This document shows positions 1-10,799 of a stretch of DNA of 64,000 bases, piece by piece. A model generated the notes under the pieces. That model did no database searches and had not been told where the DNA came from. It was given only the letters and a program-made list of their open reading frames with translations. Source of the DNA: Nereocystis luetkeana (lineage: Eukaryota > Sar > Phaeophyceae > Laminariales > Laminariaceae); the NCBI GenBank assembly GCA_031213475.1, contig JARUPZ010000011.1, positions 620,001 through 684,000 of the forward strand. The letters run 5' to 3'. A program made the position numbers and the translations under genes. The stretch's first letter is position 1. Every line of letters starts with the position of its first letter.

Positions 1-550
1 GTAGGACGCCGCCGGCAGCGGTCGTGGATTACTTTCTACTTTTCGCCTTTCCTTGTTTGCTATCCTCATCGCATGTTTCGGTACTCACAAATAATAACCC
101 GCCAGTTGGCAATACAAGTCAATCTGTCGAATGTGTAACAACCCACAAAATGTTTTTCATTGGCCAACAAAGCGTCGTCATTCGCATACTATAATAGCAG
201 TAGAGCCCGGTATCAATAGAGGGTTACCTTATATATACCCCCTATACGACATGATATTTCCATACCAGGTACTAGGTAGTACTTCGTAATGTTTTTTCCC
301 CCCTAGAGCATGCACCCACCTCATTTATCATTTGGCCAACAACAACTTCGCATACTTACATAGCAAACGCAGGTCTTTTGCAGTACAATAACAGGAGTGG
401 ATTACTTCTTGTGAGACAACAAAAATATCGGCGAGTACTTTAAAAAAAATGCACATTATTAATACTAAAAAATTGCATTTGTACAGAGATATATTGTCAA
501 TCCTAACTTTTACTTCGCTTCATGTTGCGATCCTCGTGACATACTTCGGT
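1..550. other. No gene recognised
   Basis: AT-rich sequence with short open frames only. It contains one TACCAGGTA word (about 263) and one TATTAATA word (about 457). I see no domain, RNA or repeat structure here. Confidence 0.5.
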
Positions 551-589
551 ATTATTTACTGTAGTAACCCCGCTGTGGCTTGAAATAGA

Positions 590-850
590 AGCTCCGCGGC
601 TCCTCTCCGCAGCAAATATCCGTCGAGTTCGGGGTCGCCGCGCTCGTCGGCGGCCCGAGAGTCCGAGACGCGCGCACGGGAGAACGCCCGTCGGAGGCCG
701 CCGAGCGCGACCCTCGAGGAGAGCGGTCGAAGAAGCAAGCACGAAGGCAGGGAAGCGAAGGCGTCCGGAGTCCCATACAAAGTTCAAGACGAAATCGGAA
801 TTTCAGGCTGCGCTCACAGCGGCCGAGAAGGCCGAGAAGGATAATATATA
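590..850 (-). repeat. Dispersed repeat, distal copy of the 61.6-61.85 kb unit
   Basis: About 250 bp closely match 61,620-61,855. Shared landmarks include GCAAATATCC, the run TCGAAGAAGCAAGCAC versus TCGAAAAAGCAAGCAC, and CGCTCACAGCGGCCGAG. On the minus strand two overlapping frames stay open in both copies, one giving an Arg/Ser-rich peptide with FSRARVS. I cannot assign it to a known transposon family. No inverted termini or target duplication were recognised. Confidence 0.7.
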
Positions 851-1195
851 TACCAGGTATATATATGAAATAGAGAAACGAAAGGAAACCAAGAAACAAC
901 TCTAAACAAAAACAAAGAAGACAAATACATCCAAAGAGAAAAAAGAGGTCCAACGCCCCAACGGGTCGGGTGCGCCATAAGTGGACCAAGTCCGGCGGGA
1001 AGGCCTCATAGCCTCGGTTTTTTTTTAGTAGGTTTAGCAGTCTGGGAGAAGGGATCTTTAGGGATGTTTTTTCCTTGAAAAGTGTGTAGCGTGGTCTGCA
1101 CTTCGGAATCGTCGTCCGCATCTGAGAAATTTCCTGGTTCGATGCAAACTCGTCGTAGCCTCGTTTATGGCGAGTTTTGGCCTGTTTCGGCTGCG

Positions 1196-1252
1196 GTTTG
1201 GGGTCAGGGTTTGGGTTAGGGTTAGGGTTAGGGTCAGGGGTTGGGTTGGGTC
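1196..1252 (+). repeat. Interstitial telomere-like repeat
   Basis: A short run of GGGTTAGGGTTAGGG with GGGTCAGGG and GGGTTTGGG variants. It fits a TTAGGG-type telomere repeat inserted or captured internally. Shorter CCCTAACC-like traces lie near 7,490 and 42,010. A chromosome end is not implied, because unrelated sequence continues on both sides. Confidence 0.8.
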
Positions 1253-1394
1253 TTCGCCCGTGCCTTGATCCCAACAGGAACCGAAACATCCGAACATCCT
1301 ACCAACCTAAAGATCCCTTCTCCCAGATTGTTAAAGGTCCTCTTTTTTTTAGTGGGTGACTCGCGCAAGTCTAACACTACCCGGGAAAGCTATA

Positions 1395-1585
1395 TCTCCA
1401 CCGCACCTGCCCCTCTCGGGGGTCAGGTCGGGTCAACGTGCCGAAGCGCCAGTAGTAACAGCAGTTTTTGTGCTAGTGTTGCAACGGGAGCTATAGGCTG
1501 TTGTAGCTGGTGGGTTAAATTGGCACACCACACGGGAAGAACGCGTGGAAGTGTGGTGATTTTTACCAATCCGCCGGAGGATAAA
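1395..1585. repeat. Dispersed repeat, copy 1
   Basis: Shares its start (CTCCACCGCAC, CTCTCGGGGGTC, GGTCAAC) and its end (CCAATCCGCCGG) with 27,915-28,125, but the middle is diverged. The CGCCGGAGGA word at its end recurs near 7,168 (next to the copia fossil) and 15,109. It could be a decayed non-autonomous element or a retroelement terminal or leader remnant. No coding content. Confidence 0.55.
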
Positions 1586-1587
1586 AT

Positions 1588-1680
1588 AATAAGAAGAAGA
1601 AGATTAAAAGGAAGAAGAAGAAGAAGAAGAAGAAGAAGGAGAAGAAGAAGAAGAAGAAGAAAAAGAAGAAGAAGATTAAA

Positions 1681-1712
<32 letters not shown>

Positions 1713-1752
1713 AAAGAAGAAGAAGAAGAAAATTAAAAGGAAGAAGAAAAAA
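1588..1752 (+). repeat. AAG/GAA simple repeat
   Basis: About 165 bp of almost pure purine (AAGAAG with ATTAAAAGG interruptions recurring about every 50-60 bp). The Arg/Lys-rich plus frame and Phe-rich minus frame across it are translation artefacts of the repeat. Confidence 0.95.
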
Positions 1753-1759
1753 GTATATA

Positions 1760-2660
1760 CTTGAAAAAAAACTGACTGCCGTCTCCGTCCTGCGTCAACT
1801 ATGCCCAGCCCCTTGGCGTCAGGCAATACGAAACAAGCAAAGCAGGCTCGTCATCCACCCACGCCACACGACTCCTTCAATAATAAGGCTCATCAATCGA
1901 AATAAGGGAGAGAAATAAATAAAATGAAAATCACTGAGGATCAGCCCAAGAAAAAACTAAACAAAGAGAAGAGAAGGCAAAGGAAGACCACTTTCGAACC
2001 AGCTGCACCAGTTGGTGGCGCACGAGTAGTATTATACAGTAGTATTATAGCCATGTTCTACTTCCTATGGTCGGCCTGGTGCGTTGCTACCCTGTCTGCC
2101 ATCTTCTTCCTACTTTCGTACTTTCGTCCACCGCAATCTTCCTTCTTCTACTCTTGTTCCCCCCCCTCTCCGCATTCCCTTGGTCGGGTCTTCTGCCACT
2201 CCTCCTGTTGCCCCTAAGTAGGACCCAGCTGGTTGTCGAGTTAGATCGTTTGTGCGAGGTGAACAACCTTTACTGCGCACAACGTGGGAATGATCGTGTC
2301 ACGTATTAATAATAGTGTTTATGGTAAGGAGGCAGTTACGTACCTGATATACAGTAATAGCCCCATTGTTTTCTCTGGAAGTGCCTACACCGGAAATTAT
2401 ATCAACTCTTTGAAGCTGTCATCCATATGCAAGTCCGCCTCAAAAGCGGTTCTTAGTAGAATAGATCACGCCCTTCATGCGACTCGCCAGACATCTCACG
2501 GCGCTTCGCGCTTGGTGCAAGCAATATCTGCCTGATCGGTTAAAACCCGACATGCCCCGTCCCGGCATTGTAGGGATGCGAGGGTCTATGGTCATACGAC
2601 TACCGCCATGCATGAGATCGAGTACACATATCTCCTATCGAGCACACACACCCAAAACCG
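1760..2660. other. No gene recognised
   Basis: Several open frames of 80-100 codons on the plus strand lack recognisable domains and show no splice-phase support. Nothing else was identified. Confidence 0.4.
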
Positions 2661-2759
2661 CTGTCCGTGATTTTAACATAGGACCTAATATTGTTAGTAA
2701 ATATGGGGAAATACTGAGGTTTTTGTGTGTACGGTAGGTCCTATTCACTAGGTCCCCCG
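2661..2759. mobile_element. TA-flanked MITE, diverged copy
   Basis: The right end carries the terminal inverted repeat GGTCCTAT..ACTAGGTCCCCCG followed by TA. The internal GGTTTTTGTGTGTACGGTAG matches the copies at 33,116-33,214 and 58,411-58,509. The left terminal repeat is degenerate (..TTTTAACATAGGACC). Same length as the others, about 99 bp, so it is an older copy of the same non-autonomous family. Confidence 0.7.
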
Positions 2760-2947
2760 TAATAATATAGTAGGTCGGTGAAAACAGTCTTGAAATACGG
2801 AGAAAAATAACGTACGAGCCACGCGCTGGCAAGTAGCCGGGCAAGTATTGTTACGGTAACATCTTCTGCTGGTGTATGTGTATTATGCAAAAACATGTTG
2901 ACTTATAAACCAATGGACTACTTTCTAGTCAGCTATGACTGACTGAT

Positions 2948-3290
2948 GTGAAGGTATTACCTAAGCCTAGGGTAATCCTTATATGCAGCAGCAGTAACTC
3001 TCTCCCCTCCTCTGAATGGCGGGATATTTGTGGCGTCGGTACCGTATACGGCCGTACGCTGACCTACTCGCTTCGTTTCAATACCTGGGGAACCAGGGAG
3101 ATGTGTTTTCAGGGACGCACGCGCAAGTGTTTCCATAAAGGAAACGTTTTATCAATGTTGATAAGTGAGATTCGAACCCGTGTCCTACCGACGACGCCAG
3201 ATGTGAAGGTATTACCTACTGAGCTATAGGGGTAAAAGATCGATCGATTACCCAGCCCAAGGCAATCCTTATCGTTGTAACACTGAGTAC
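2948..3290 (-). mobile_element. tRNA-derived SINE
   Basis: Read on the minus strand, about 3,237-3,165 begins with a tRNA-like head: an A-box-like TAGCTCAGTAGG and a B-box-like GGTTCGAATCT, about 40 bp apart. The 3' part runs to about 2,948 with no matching acceptor stem, so this is a SINE head rather than a working tRNA gene. Motifs of the form TTACCCAGCCTAGGGTAAT sit on both sides (2,955-2,985 and 3,250-3,275) and again near 24,090, so pieces of this family recur. Confidence 0.65.
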
Positions 3291-3623
3291 TCGTACGACC
3301 CCTGTAACTTATTATTTATGATAGGACATTAGCCAGAAAGAGGCATACCTACCGTACGCCTTTTGGGTCATTAATAGGTCCACTGTGCATTGTACCCCGG
3401 AAAAAGCTTCCTGGCTGATACTTGGCCTGCGCTCCATCGTACCTGCGAATGGCTCAAACGTTCAAGGTACACCTACCATCAGCTATTCAACTTCCGTATC
3501 ACCTACTTTTGGCTTCAATTGTACCCTGTAAATGGCTCGAACTATCACTTTTTCCGTACTGAAATTTAGGCAGTCGGCCACACCAGATGCCGAGATTGTC
3601 AGCCAGCTGACCGTGTCTGTCAA

Positions 3624-3692
3624 CACAATCGCCCGAAAAGACTGCGGAAACTGTCAACACAATCGCCCGAAAAGACTGCGGAAACAGCACGA
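3624..3692 (+). repeat. 34-bp tandem duplication
   Basis: Two adjacent, essentially identical copies of a 34-bp unit containing CACAATCGCCCGAAAAGAC. No gene context. Confidence 0.9.
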
Positions 3693-4369
3693 ACGCAGGT
3701 GACGCCGGAGACAACACAGGTCAACTTCATACCAGTCCACGTATCCGAACTTCTATTTTTTTTCGAGAAGCTCAGCTAGTCTCGTGTTCTTATGGTTCCC
3801 TAGTTCTTAATAGAGCTACAGTAGTACTTGTGAAGTATAATACTAGAAGAGTCTAACAGTGTGTGAATTGCCCTATTGTTGATTGACGCCCTTTTCTTCA
3901 GCCGCCACGCCTCATATGCAGCAGCTCACGCTAACCCTGACCCATCTCTACGTACACTCATCGTTTACCCATACCATCATATCTGGGGCAGTGGTGGTGT
4001 CGGCACCGCCGCCACGCTAGACGTGCTCTTAAAGATCATGCCCGTTAAAGTTATTTTGCTCGACTGGTGGTATGCAGTCTTGTCACTACAGTAGTGGTTA
4101 GGGTTACTGCGACTTGCCCATACTGCGGTACAGACACAATGCGAACGCCCGGCCCTTCCTATGGTTTGGCTGCTCGCTGCCTCCCCCCTACCAACTCGAT
4201 CCGACGTGCTCTCGTCGTCTCGATCGGACCCCCCCCTTTCCGTAGACAAGGGGTCATTCGCCTGGGCAGGTACAGGTGGTACAGGCCACCCGCGTTGCCA
4301 GGTGATATTTCGCGTCATTAGCACAGTCCGTTGCCTCGTCAGTACTCGTATTGAGTCTCAGGGGTAGTT

Positions 4370-7235
4370 GGGTGCAGGGCCAGGGTAAACAACTCTTTCT
4401 TGTGCTTTGGCCTGGGACTTGTCTTCCCTCTTCACCTTGAAGTTGCCAGGCTTGAGGAAAGTTAGTAGTACTGCCGGGGGGGGGCTAGGTACCATGCTAC
4501 ATCTCATGCGGTAATTTGCTCTTTGGGTCTGCTGTCGTTGCTGTGCGGTTCAAGTGAGACGGTTCCGCCCACAACGACGCAGTGACCGGGAGTTGTGCGC
4601 CTGGAAAAAAACTCTTCAGCCTGGATTCGACCCGCCATTGCGGTGGTCTTAATCAAACCTAGCTCGCGCTCTGCTACTCCATTGAATTGGGGACTGTCGG
4701 CCGTTGTGAATTCCTGCTTGATCCCTAGTGATCTAAACAGGTCTCCAAACTTGACCCCGCGGAATTCGCCTACCCCACCAGATCCGGCAATGACCACCGT
4801 AAAGGGGACACCGTCTGCACAAGAATCTGAGAGGAACTGTTCGCAATATTCCGCGGCGTCCGACTTGTGGCGCATAAAGTACACCCACGTATACCGTGAA
4901 AAATCGTCGCGCGGGATGAGAGTATACCGCTTCCTCCCGAGAGACTCTACCACCTTAGGTCCACTTCAATCCACAAGAAAAAACTCCCGAGCTTCTTATC
5001 TGCTCGTGTGTGTGGACTGATTGACACCTTTGCGGAGGCCCTTTGCCATGGAGCACCCTCTGCACTCCAGCAGCCCCCCCTCGAGGGCAACCCCTTGCTG
5101 TTCCGCGATCTTGCAGAGTAGTACCTCGTGGGAGTGTCCAGCCGCGCAGAGAGGAAGTCGTTGATATTTATCGCAGACGTGTTGGGCAGTTGCCCCGGGG
5201 CGAGTACAGCACAGGCATGTTCCTAACAACTGTTGTCTAGCCGGTAGCCATACAGGCTGTAGAAGGTCCCACTTAGCGGAAACACGATCGAACGTTCTGA
5301 CTTGAGCCTGACTACAACCCCCGTGGGGCGCCCTTCGAAACTATGGCCGTTTTTGACGAGAGTGGGCAGGGAAAATAGGTGGTAGTGGGGATCTGGCACG
5401 TGCGCGACGTTCGTTAGTAGCACTTGCACGAGACCGTTTCCGGACCGAAAGGGAACGATTATGTCACCGTAACAGTAGATCGATCTAGTGGATCCATCAG
5501 CGATTCGGAGTTTCAGGTTGCATTCTCGATGGTTGATCATGCATTCTGCTGGTGGCGTCATGTGAGTAGAAGCACCACTATAGCATGTCCAGGCCTCGTC
5601 TCCTACCTGCCAAGCAGACTCCCTACCTCCCGCACCATCACTGCACTTGCCTGTCTCTTCGGCCTTGAAAGCTGAGGCCTGGACCGTACCTTTTTCTTGG
5701 CCGTCGTACCTTGCCCCAACCTCGCTCGCCACCACCATGACAGCTTCTTCTTTCGAGGAGGGGAAGACACCAGCAGCGTGCCGCATCGACTGCATCGACC
5801 CATGGGCGTGGGACAGGCATCGGCAGAGTGCCCTCGTCCTCGGCATCGGCTGGATAGCTTCGCCGTGCAGTCGCTCTTCCAATGACCCTTCTTGCGACAC
5901 CTACAGTATGACTCTTTCCCATTGGAGTACTTCCGCTGGTGGCTTTGGCGCTGCTGCCATCGCCGCCAGCAGCCGCGGCCGAGCCACGAACGTCCTCGTC
6001 GGTGCCTCTACCGCCTCGTCCGTGCTATCCCCGGTGTCCTCCTTTATCTTTGCCCCTACCTCCACATTTCCCGCGATCACCGCCACCGCCACCACCGCCG
6101 GCGTAGATAGCATGGCCTGCGTAACCAGCGTTGGATCCCTTCTTCCTGTTAAAAATAAAGTCGGTGATGCCGTTCTCGAACAGCCTTGATGATGTCATCA
6201 CGGCCAATGCTGTCACGTGATGACAGGTTCCGAGCCTCCACCTCGTATTTGGCAGGCCGAGCATCAATATAGATGGTGTACAGCATGTGGTCATATACTG
6301 GCATTCCTGATGTGCGCGTTTTCACGGCAAGATCCTCGATCCAGCCCATCTTCTCGAGCGGGTTGCTCTATCTTGAAACAATTAATGCGTCTCGAGAGGT
6401 CCGATTGCCCCCCGTCGTTTGAACGCCATACCACGCGAGGAGAGCGTCCCACGCTTGCCTCGGCGAGGTACACCCGTGTAGAATACTCTTGTCGCTCTTG
6501 CCTTTGAGGGCCGTCGACAGGAAATTCCATGCCAGGGTGAGCATTTGCACGTTTTCGCGGCTAAACCCCCTAGTGGCAAGTACCGAGTTTTCTGTGCCCA
6601 ATTCCCCTACGGGAATATACAGCGGTGGATCCGATATGAAGGCAGACAAGAAACCAACTCCTTTGCCGTAATACCCAGCGCCTCTTGTCCAGGGGTTGAA
6701 CTCAGGTTTCAGCCCTCTAACCGATGGCACAGAAGTATGTTTAAACGCCAAATGGCGCAAGAGAGGCAGATCATATCCACCACCCTACTCACCGCCAGGG
6801 AATGCACCCTATTCTCCAGTCCTCCCAGGCTGTGGTCTGGCTGGCCGCTCGGCGGGCCAACCTCGACACGCAACGCAGTTCTTCCGCGTCCCGTTGCTCC
6901 CAACTTTTGTGAGGCACCCTCACGCAAATTTGTCTCTTGTTCTGCTTCAATGTCCCGTGCCATGCCTACAGCAGCAGCAGGGGTCTCTTTCACAGCAGTG
7001 GGTACCTCCCCACGCGGGACCTGAACAACAGCAGCGCTGCCCTCAGCGCTGCCGGACTCCGATCGGCCGTCGGTCCTCGTGAACTCGGCCATCATGTCTC
7101 TCATGGCGTTCATCATCGACGTCTGGTTGTGCCCCAATGCCTGCTTGAATTCGCGTCACAGCTCTAGACTCCACCCGCCGGAGGATCGTGCTTTTATTGA
7201 GCCGATCCCTTCGAAGACATCATTGGCGTCTGGTA
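4370..7235 (-). mobile_element. Ty1/copia retrotransposon fossil (broken)
   Basis: Minus-strand remnant of a Ty1/copia (Pseudoviridae-type) LTR retrotransposon. In order from high to low coordinate it shows a gag-like region, a low-complexity nucleocapsid-like stretch, a retropepsin-like protease region with a YSGAS active-site-like motif, a GAG-pre-integrase region and an integrase core. In the integrase the DDFSRYTWVYFMRHKSDA and SPQFNGVAER motifs are typical of copia integrases. No reverse transcriptase or RNase H region was seen, so the 3' part appears lost. The element is broken, with roughly five or more interruptions, and is judged old. The 5' side has a TGGTACCAGA-like primer-binding site near 7,233. 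No host function. Confidence 0.85.
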
Positions 7236-7450
7236 CCAGTTCAAGTCACTATTAATACTGTGTTCAAAGAGTCCAAGTCTGGATACCCTGACCACCACGT
7301 GGTCTGATGATATTATTTATAGTCGTTGTATTAGAGGACCGATGAGGAGAGAGAGAGAGAGAACTGAGGGTAGCCTAAGCGCAGCTCGGAGCGGAGAACG
7401 GAGTGCAGCCGTGGATGCACCCTGATAGTGGATTTTCCCTGGGTTTCTGG
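7235..7450 (-). mobile_element. Probable 5' LTR of the copia fossil
   Basis: Immediately upstream (minus strand) of the primer-binding-like site. It contains a TATA-like ACTATAAATAAT, a CT microsatellite and TC-rich sequence, as expected of a promoter-bearing LTR. The outer boundary is a guess because no second LTR was found in the window for comparison. Confidence 0.4.
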
Positions 7451-8020
7451 CCGTGGTGCCTAAAAAGGACAACCACCCGACCCGAACTCTAACCATAACC
7501 CTAACACGAACGCTACTAGGGTAGCGCTATGGGGTGATCAGTGCTTGGATGCTGTTATACTTGCGAAATCTCTAGGTTGATTTGGCAGGTTTAGGTGTTG
7601 TGCTTGCAAATGGTCTAGGCTGATTTGGCCGGCTCGGGATGCCGTGGCTTGGAAAAACTCTAGGTTAGTTGGGCCGCTTACTAAACACCCCTTAACCAAT
7701 CAGAATGGGTTAATAGTCTACCTTAGGAAGATCCACTATCTGGAGGCAACCACTTCGTTGCTCAAACTCTCTTCATGAACACACGGCAAAATTCATAACA
7801 TTCACAATAGCGCCTGCGAAGATGTGCGCAACCCTCTGCAACTTGTAACCGTCGCTGTTGGAACGATCCAAACGAATACCAGGTACACACTACGAGTACT
7901 ATTTATAGCATGTACTTACAAACTATTAATACTATAGGCAGCGCTCGGAGCCAAGGCTGTCCTGCTGGTCACCGTGAAACTTGATTTTTATCGATGATTA
8001 AGACTCCCCTGTTTTGGTCT
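7451..8020. other. No gene recognised
   Basis: Includes a short TAACCATAACCCTAAC telomere-like trace near 7,490 and diverged tandem TAGGTTGATTTGGC-type words (7,565-7,690). No coding signal seen. Confidence 0.4.
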
Positions 8021-8024
8021 CTTT

Positions 8025-8465
8025 CCTGAGCGCGCTCGGTTAGTACATCCCTGGCATCTCAGAGCTCCCACATGTACACCGCCTCCTACTATTACTTGCC
8101 GGCGAGAGCCTTGCTTGTTTTTTTCTTCGCTTGTTTTGGGTGCGGGGGTGTAGTAAACGCACGGCATCGTGGGCGAGTCCGGTGCCGTCGCCAGTGTCAG
8201 CGGGTGCTGGCGGGTAGAGGGGGATATCGATATTTGTCTCCGGAGCGTGCTCGGTTGTTGCATCCCTGGCATCTCAGAGCTCCCACAGGGACATCGCCTC
8301 CTTCTATTACTTGCCGGCGAGAGCCGTTTTTGTTTTTGTTTTTTGTTTTGTGCGCGTGCGTGTACCCAGAGCAAGACACCGCGACGGGCGAATGCGGTGC
8401 CACCGCTGGAGTCGGTGGGCGTTCGCAGGTAGAGGGGGGGTTGGAAAGGAGCGGGGTCGTCGTTT
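8025..8465. repeat. Tandem duplication, unit about 215 bp
   Basis: Two head-to-tail copies (about 8,025-8,240 and 8,241-8,465). Both contain CATCCCTGGCATCTCAGAGC, a run of CTTGCCGGCGAGAGCC, a T-rich tract and an AGAGGGGG end. The minus frame conserves a GALRCQGC peptide in both copies, but there is no known domain. Confidence 0.85.
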
Positions 8466-8599
8466 TCGTGGCTAGGCATCGCGTGTGCATCGAGACGCAA
8501 GGGAAACATAAGTATCTGTCTGGCCAGCCCTAATGTCGGATTGAAGATGATATGTACCAGGTACGAGTCTACAAGGGTCGTTTCGGGTTGCAAAATATT

Positions 8600-9830
8600 A
8601 TTTAAACGATGCTTATTTTCACGACCAAGCTGATTTCAGAGATAGCGTCGCAGTCTGAGCGAACCCGGGCTTCACGCATGACAAAAAAAACACGATTAAT
8701 GACGCCATGTTTAGCTGTTCCCTGTAAGAAAAAAAACGCGATTCGTGGCTTTTTGTCGTGTCTCGATATACCCATTCGCGCACCAACGACATCCGAAGGC
8801 CGGTATAGGGGCATGTCAGACTCTGCTTCGTACTCGACCTGTGGACAACGGGCGGCTACCCAAAGACACCGCTGGGCGCGGGCTAACGAGCACGTTGGGG
8901 CCTCCAAATTTCGAGGAGGAGAATGCACAGGCCGAGACTAAAGCGAAAACTATCTGAGCGTGTAAAAGGCGCAGGCCGGGCAGACGGCCTGTGAGATCAA
9001 ATCTTGCGGACCGGGCTTGGCCGACGGTCGATGAGATTGAACCTCGTAGGCTGGGTCAGGCTTCGGCCCGTGATTCGACTATACCAAGGGCCGGGCCAGA
9101 TGCCGTCGGTCCGGCCCGGCTTGGCCGTGCCCCACTCGCGAGAGGTGGCCTCACCCGCAAAAAAAGCCGTCTGATTTGAAACATCAGAGTTGTTACAACA
9201 TGAAAATATCACGGAACATGACGTTTTTCAATTTTGTTCGCTAGAAAGAACTGAAATATCACAGATAGATGGTGATATTTTGTCCTGACAAAAAAGTCGC
9301 GAATCGTGATTTTGTGTTATTAATAGTTCGTTAAGAACGGTCCTTAGAGAAGAAACAGATAAAGACGTGCCAGGTACTACAGGGTACTCAAAATATCTTG
9401 GTCCGTGCTGAGTACCAGATGATGTCCGTTTGTAGAAACAACGGAGAGCGCTCCTCCTGTCGAATCATTTCCCGACCCCTTTGGAGACTTTGGCCGTTTT
9501 GTTGTGCCTCCGTTGCCGCGCGTGTGCTTTGTGCGTGCCCATCCTGTTTGCCCCTCCCTCGTTGCCCTGGTTGCGCTTTGAGAGCTTTATTTAGGATGAA
9601 GCTCGGAGCGTGTTTTGACCAATCGTGTGGACTGTTGGAGCGCGAATGGACTTAAGGAGAGGTTCAGCCCAAATTGTCGCTCACCTGGGAAGTTCTGGAC
9701 CTTTTATTGTCAAGCCCATCCTAAAAATGATTCCTTCGGGTGGATGTTTAGAGGGAATTTGGTCTTGATTTTGTTTGTCGCAAACACTCTACTCGCAATG
9801 CTGAAGTTTGCCTGGGTTCAATACTACTGT
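8600..9830. other. No gene recognised
   Basis: Two opposed open frames of about 110 codons (8,602-8,941) lack recognisable motifs. Several words of the type AAAAAACGCGATTCGTG recur in both orientations (8,685, 8,715, 9,288), suggesting a small decayed inverted-repeat element, but I cannot set its ends. Confidence 0.35.
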
Positions 9831-9832
9831 TA

Positions 9833-9912
9833 ATGGAAACCGCACAGTACTCTACTATACTGTAAAATTAAAAAATGGAAACCGCACAGTATTCTACTGT
9901 GTACTGTGAAAC
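9833..9912 (+). repeat. Tandem duplication of about 50 bp
   Basis: ATGGAAACCGCACAGTA occurs twice, followed by CTACT..TACTGT variants. Confidence 0.85.
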
Positions 9913-10245
9913 ACTCATTCATGGATTCCTCCCGCAGCAGTGTGATTGGGTTCCCTGACTGAGTTGCTTTTACTTCACTTTTTGACTTAGCGCCTGGACC
10001 GCGTCGACAGCAAATTGACGTGCCCCTGCTGACGGTATACTTCGAAGTACATGGATTTCCCATTTGCTTTCTATTGATGGGCGTCGGTCATCCATCGAGT
10101 ACACGAGACCAGAAAACAGCAGCACAGCACGTGTTTCGCCACTGCCAAGGAAATACAAAAAAGGGAGTTTAGATGGAGGCTGGGGTAAGCCCAGGAGATT
10201 CTATGACGAATACTACTCAGGATTTCTGTGGGTTTTCCGATTTCT

Positions 10246-10281
<36 letters not shown>
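10246..10281. repeat. TA dinucleotide repeat
   Basis: Run of (TA)n with one TACC interruption near its end. Confidence 0.95.
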
Positions 10282-10284
<3 letters not shown>

Positions 10285-10319
10285 GGTATATATAAGCATG
10301 ACAAAAATCAGCAAAGATG

Positions 10320-10750
10320 TCAGGAGACAAATAAATCAGTGCCAAGCTGTCTGTCTGTCAAGGCTGTCTGTTACAGCAAATAAATCCAGCTGTCTAGACC
10401 TATGTCCCCTCCCCGCCCTGCCTGGCAGAAAAAGAGTCAATACATTCGTGGCAACCCCTATTTTTATGTTTACGTGCAGCTGTTTTACTCGTTTTATATA
10501 TATGGAGCATATTTTAATATATCGAGCTTCAGCACTTCAATTAATTGCATATTTCTTCTGTAGATCGGACTCGGAAATGTATAAACAAATGTAAAAAAAC
10601 AACAACAGTACTAGTACACGAAACTCTACTTTCGATCATATTTTCAGGCGTTTCCGGAAGAACGGATATTTTTCTTAGCGTCTCCGGGTTTTGGCTGTCA
10701 AGGCTGTCTGGCAAGACATTTGCCTTGACGGTGTCTGTCAAGAGGGAGAT
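10320..10750. repeat. Scattered CTGTCAAGGCTGTCTG words
   Basis: The 16-mer CTGTCAAGGCTGTCTG is found near 10,355 and 10,695, each with neighbouring CTGTCTGTCAAG variants. It may be a decayed tandem array or the two ends of a small element. Confidence 0.5.
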
Positions 10751-10799
10751 ATGTTTTTTCCCGACACCTTTGAAAATTAGGACGTGTTTCAACCCCCAG

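Noticed and set aside
1241-1918. 225-codon plus-strand frame rich in Arg/Lys
   Set aside because: It spans the telomere-like tract and the AAG array. Its composition is purely that of the simple repeat.
3160-3237. Functional tRNA gene on the minus strand
   Set aside because: A and B boxes are present, but no matching acceptor stem or standard arm spacing. It is better explained as a SINE head.
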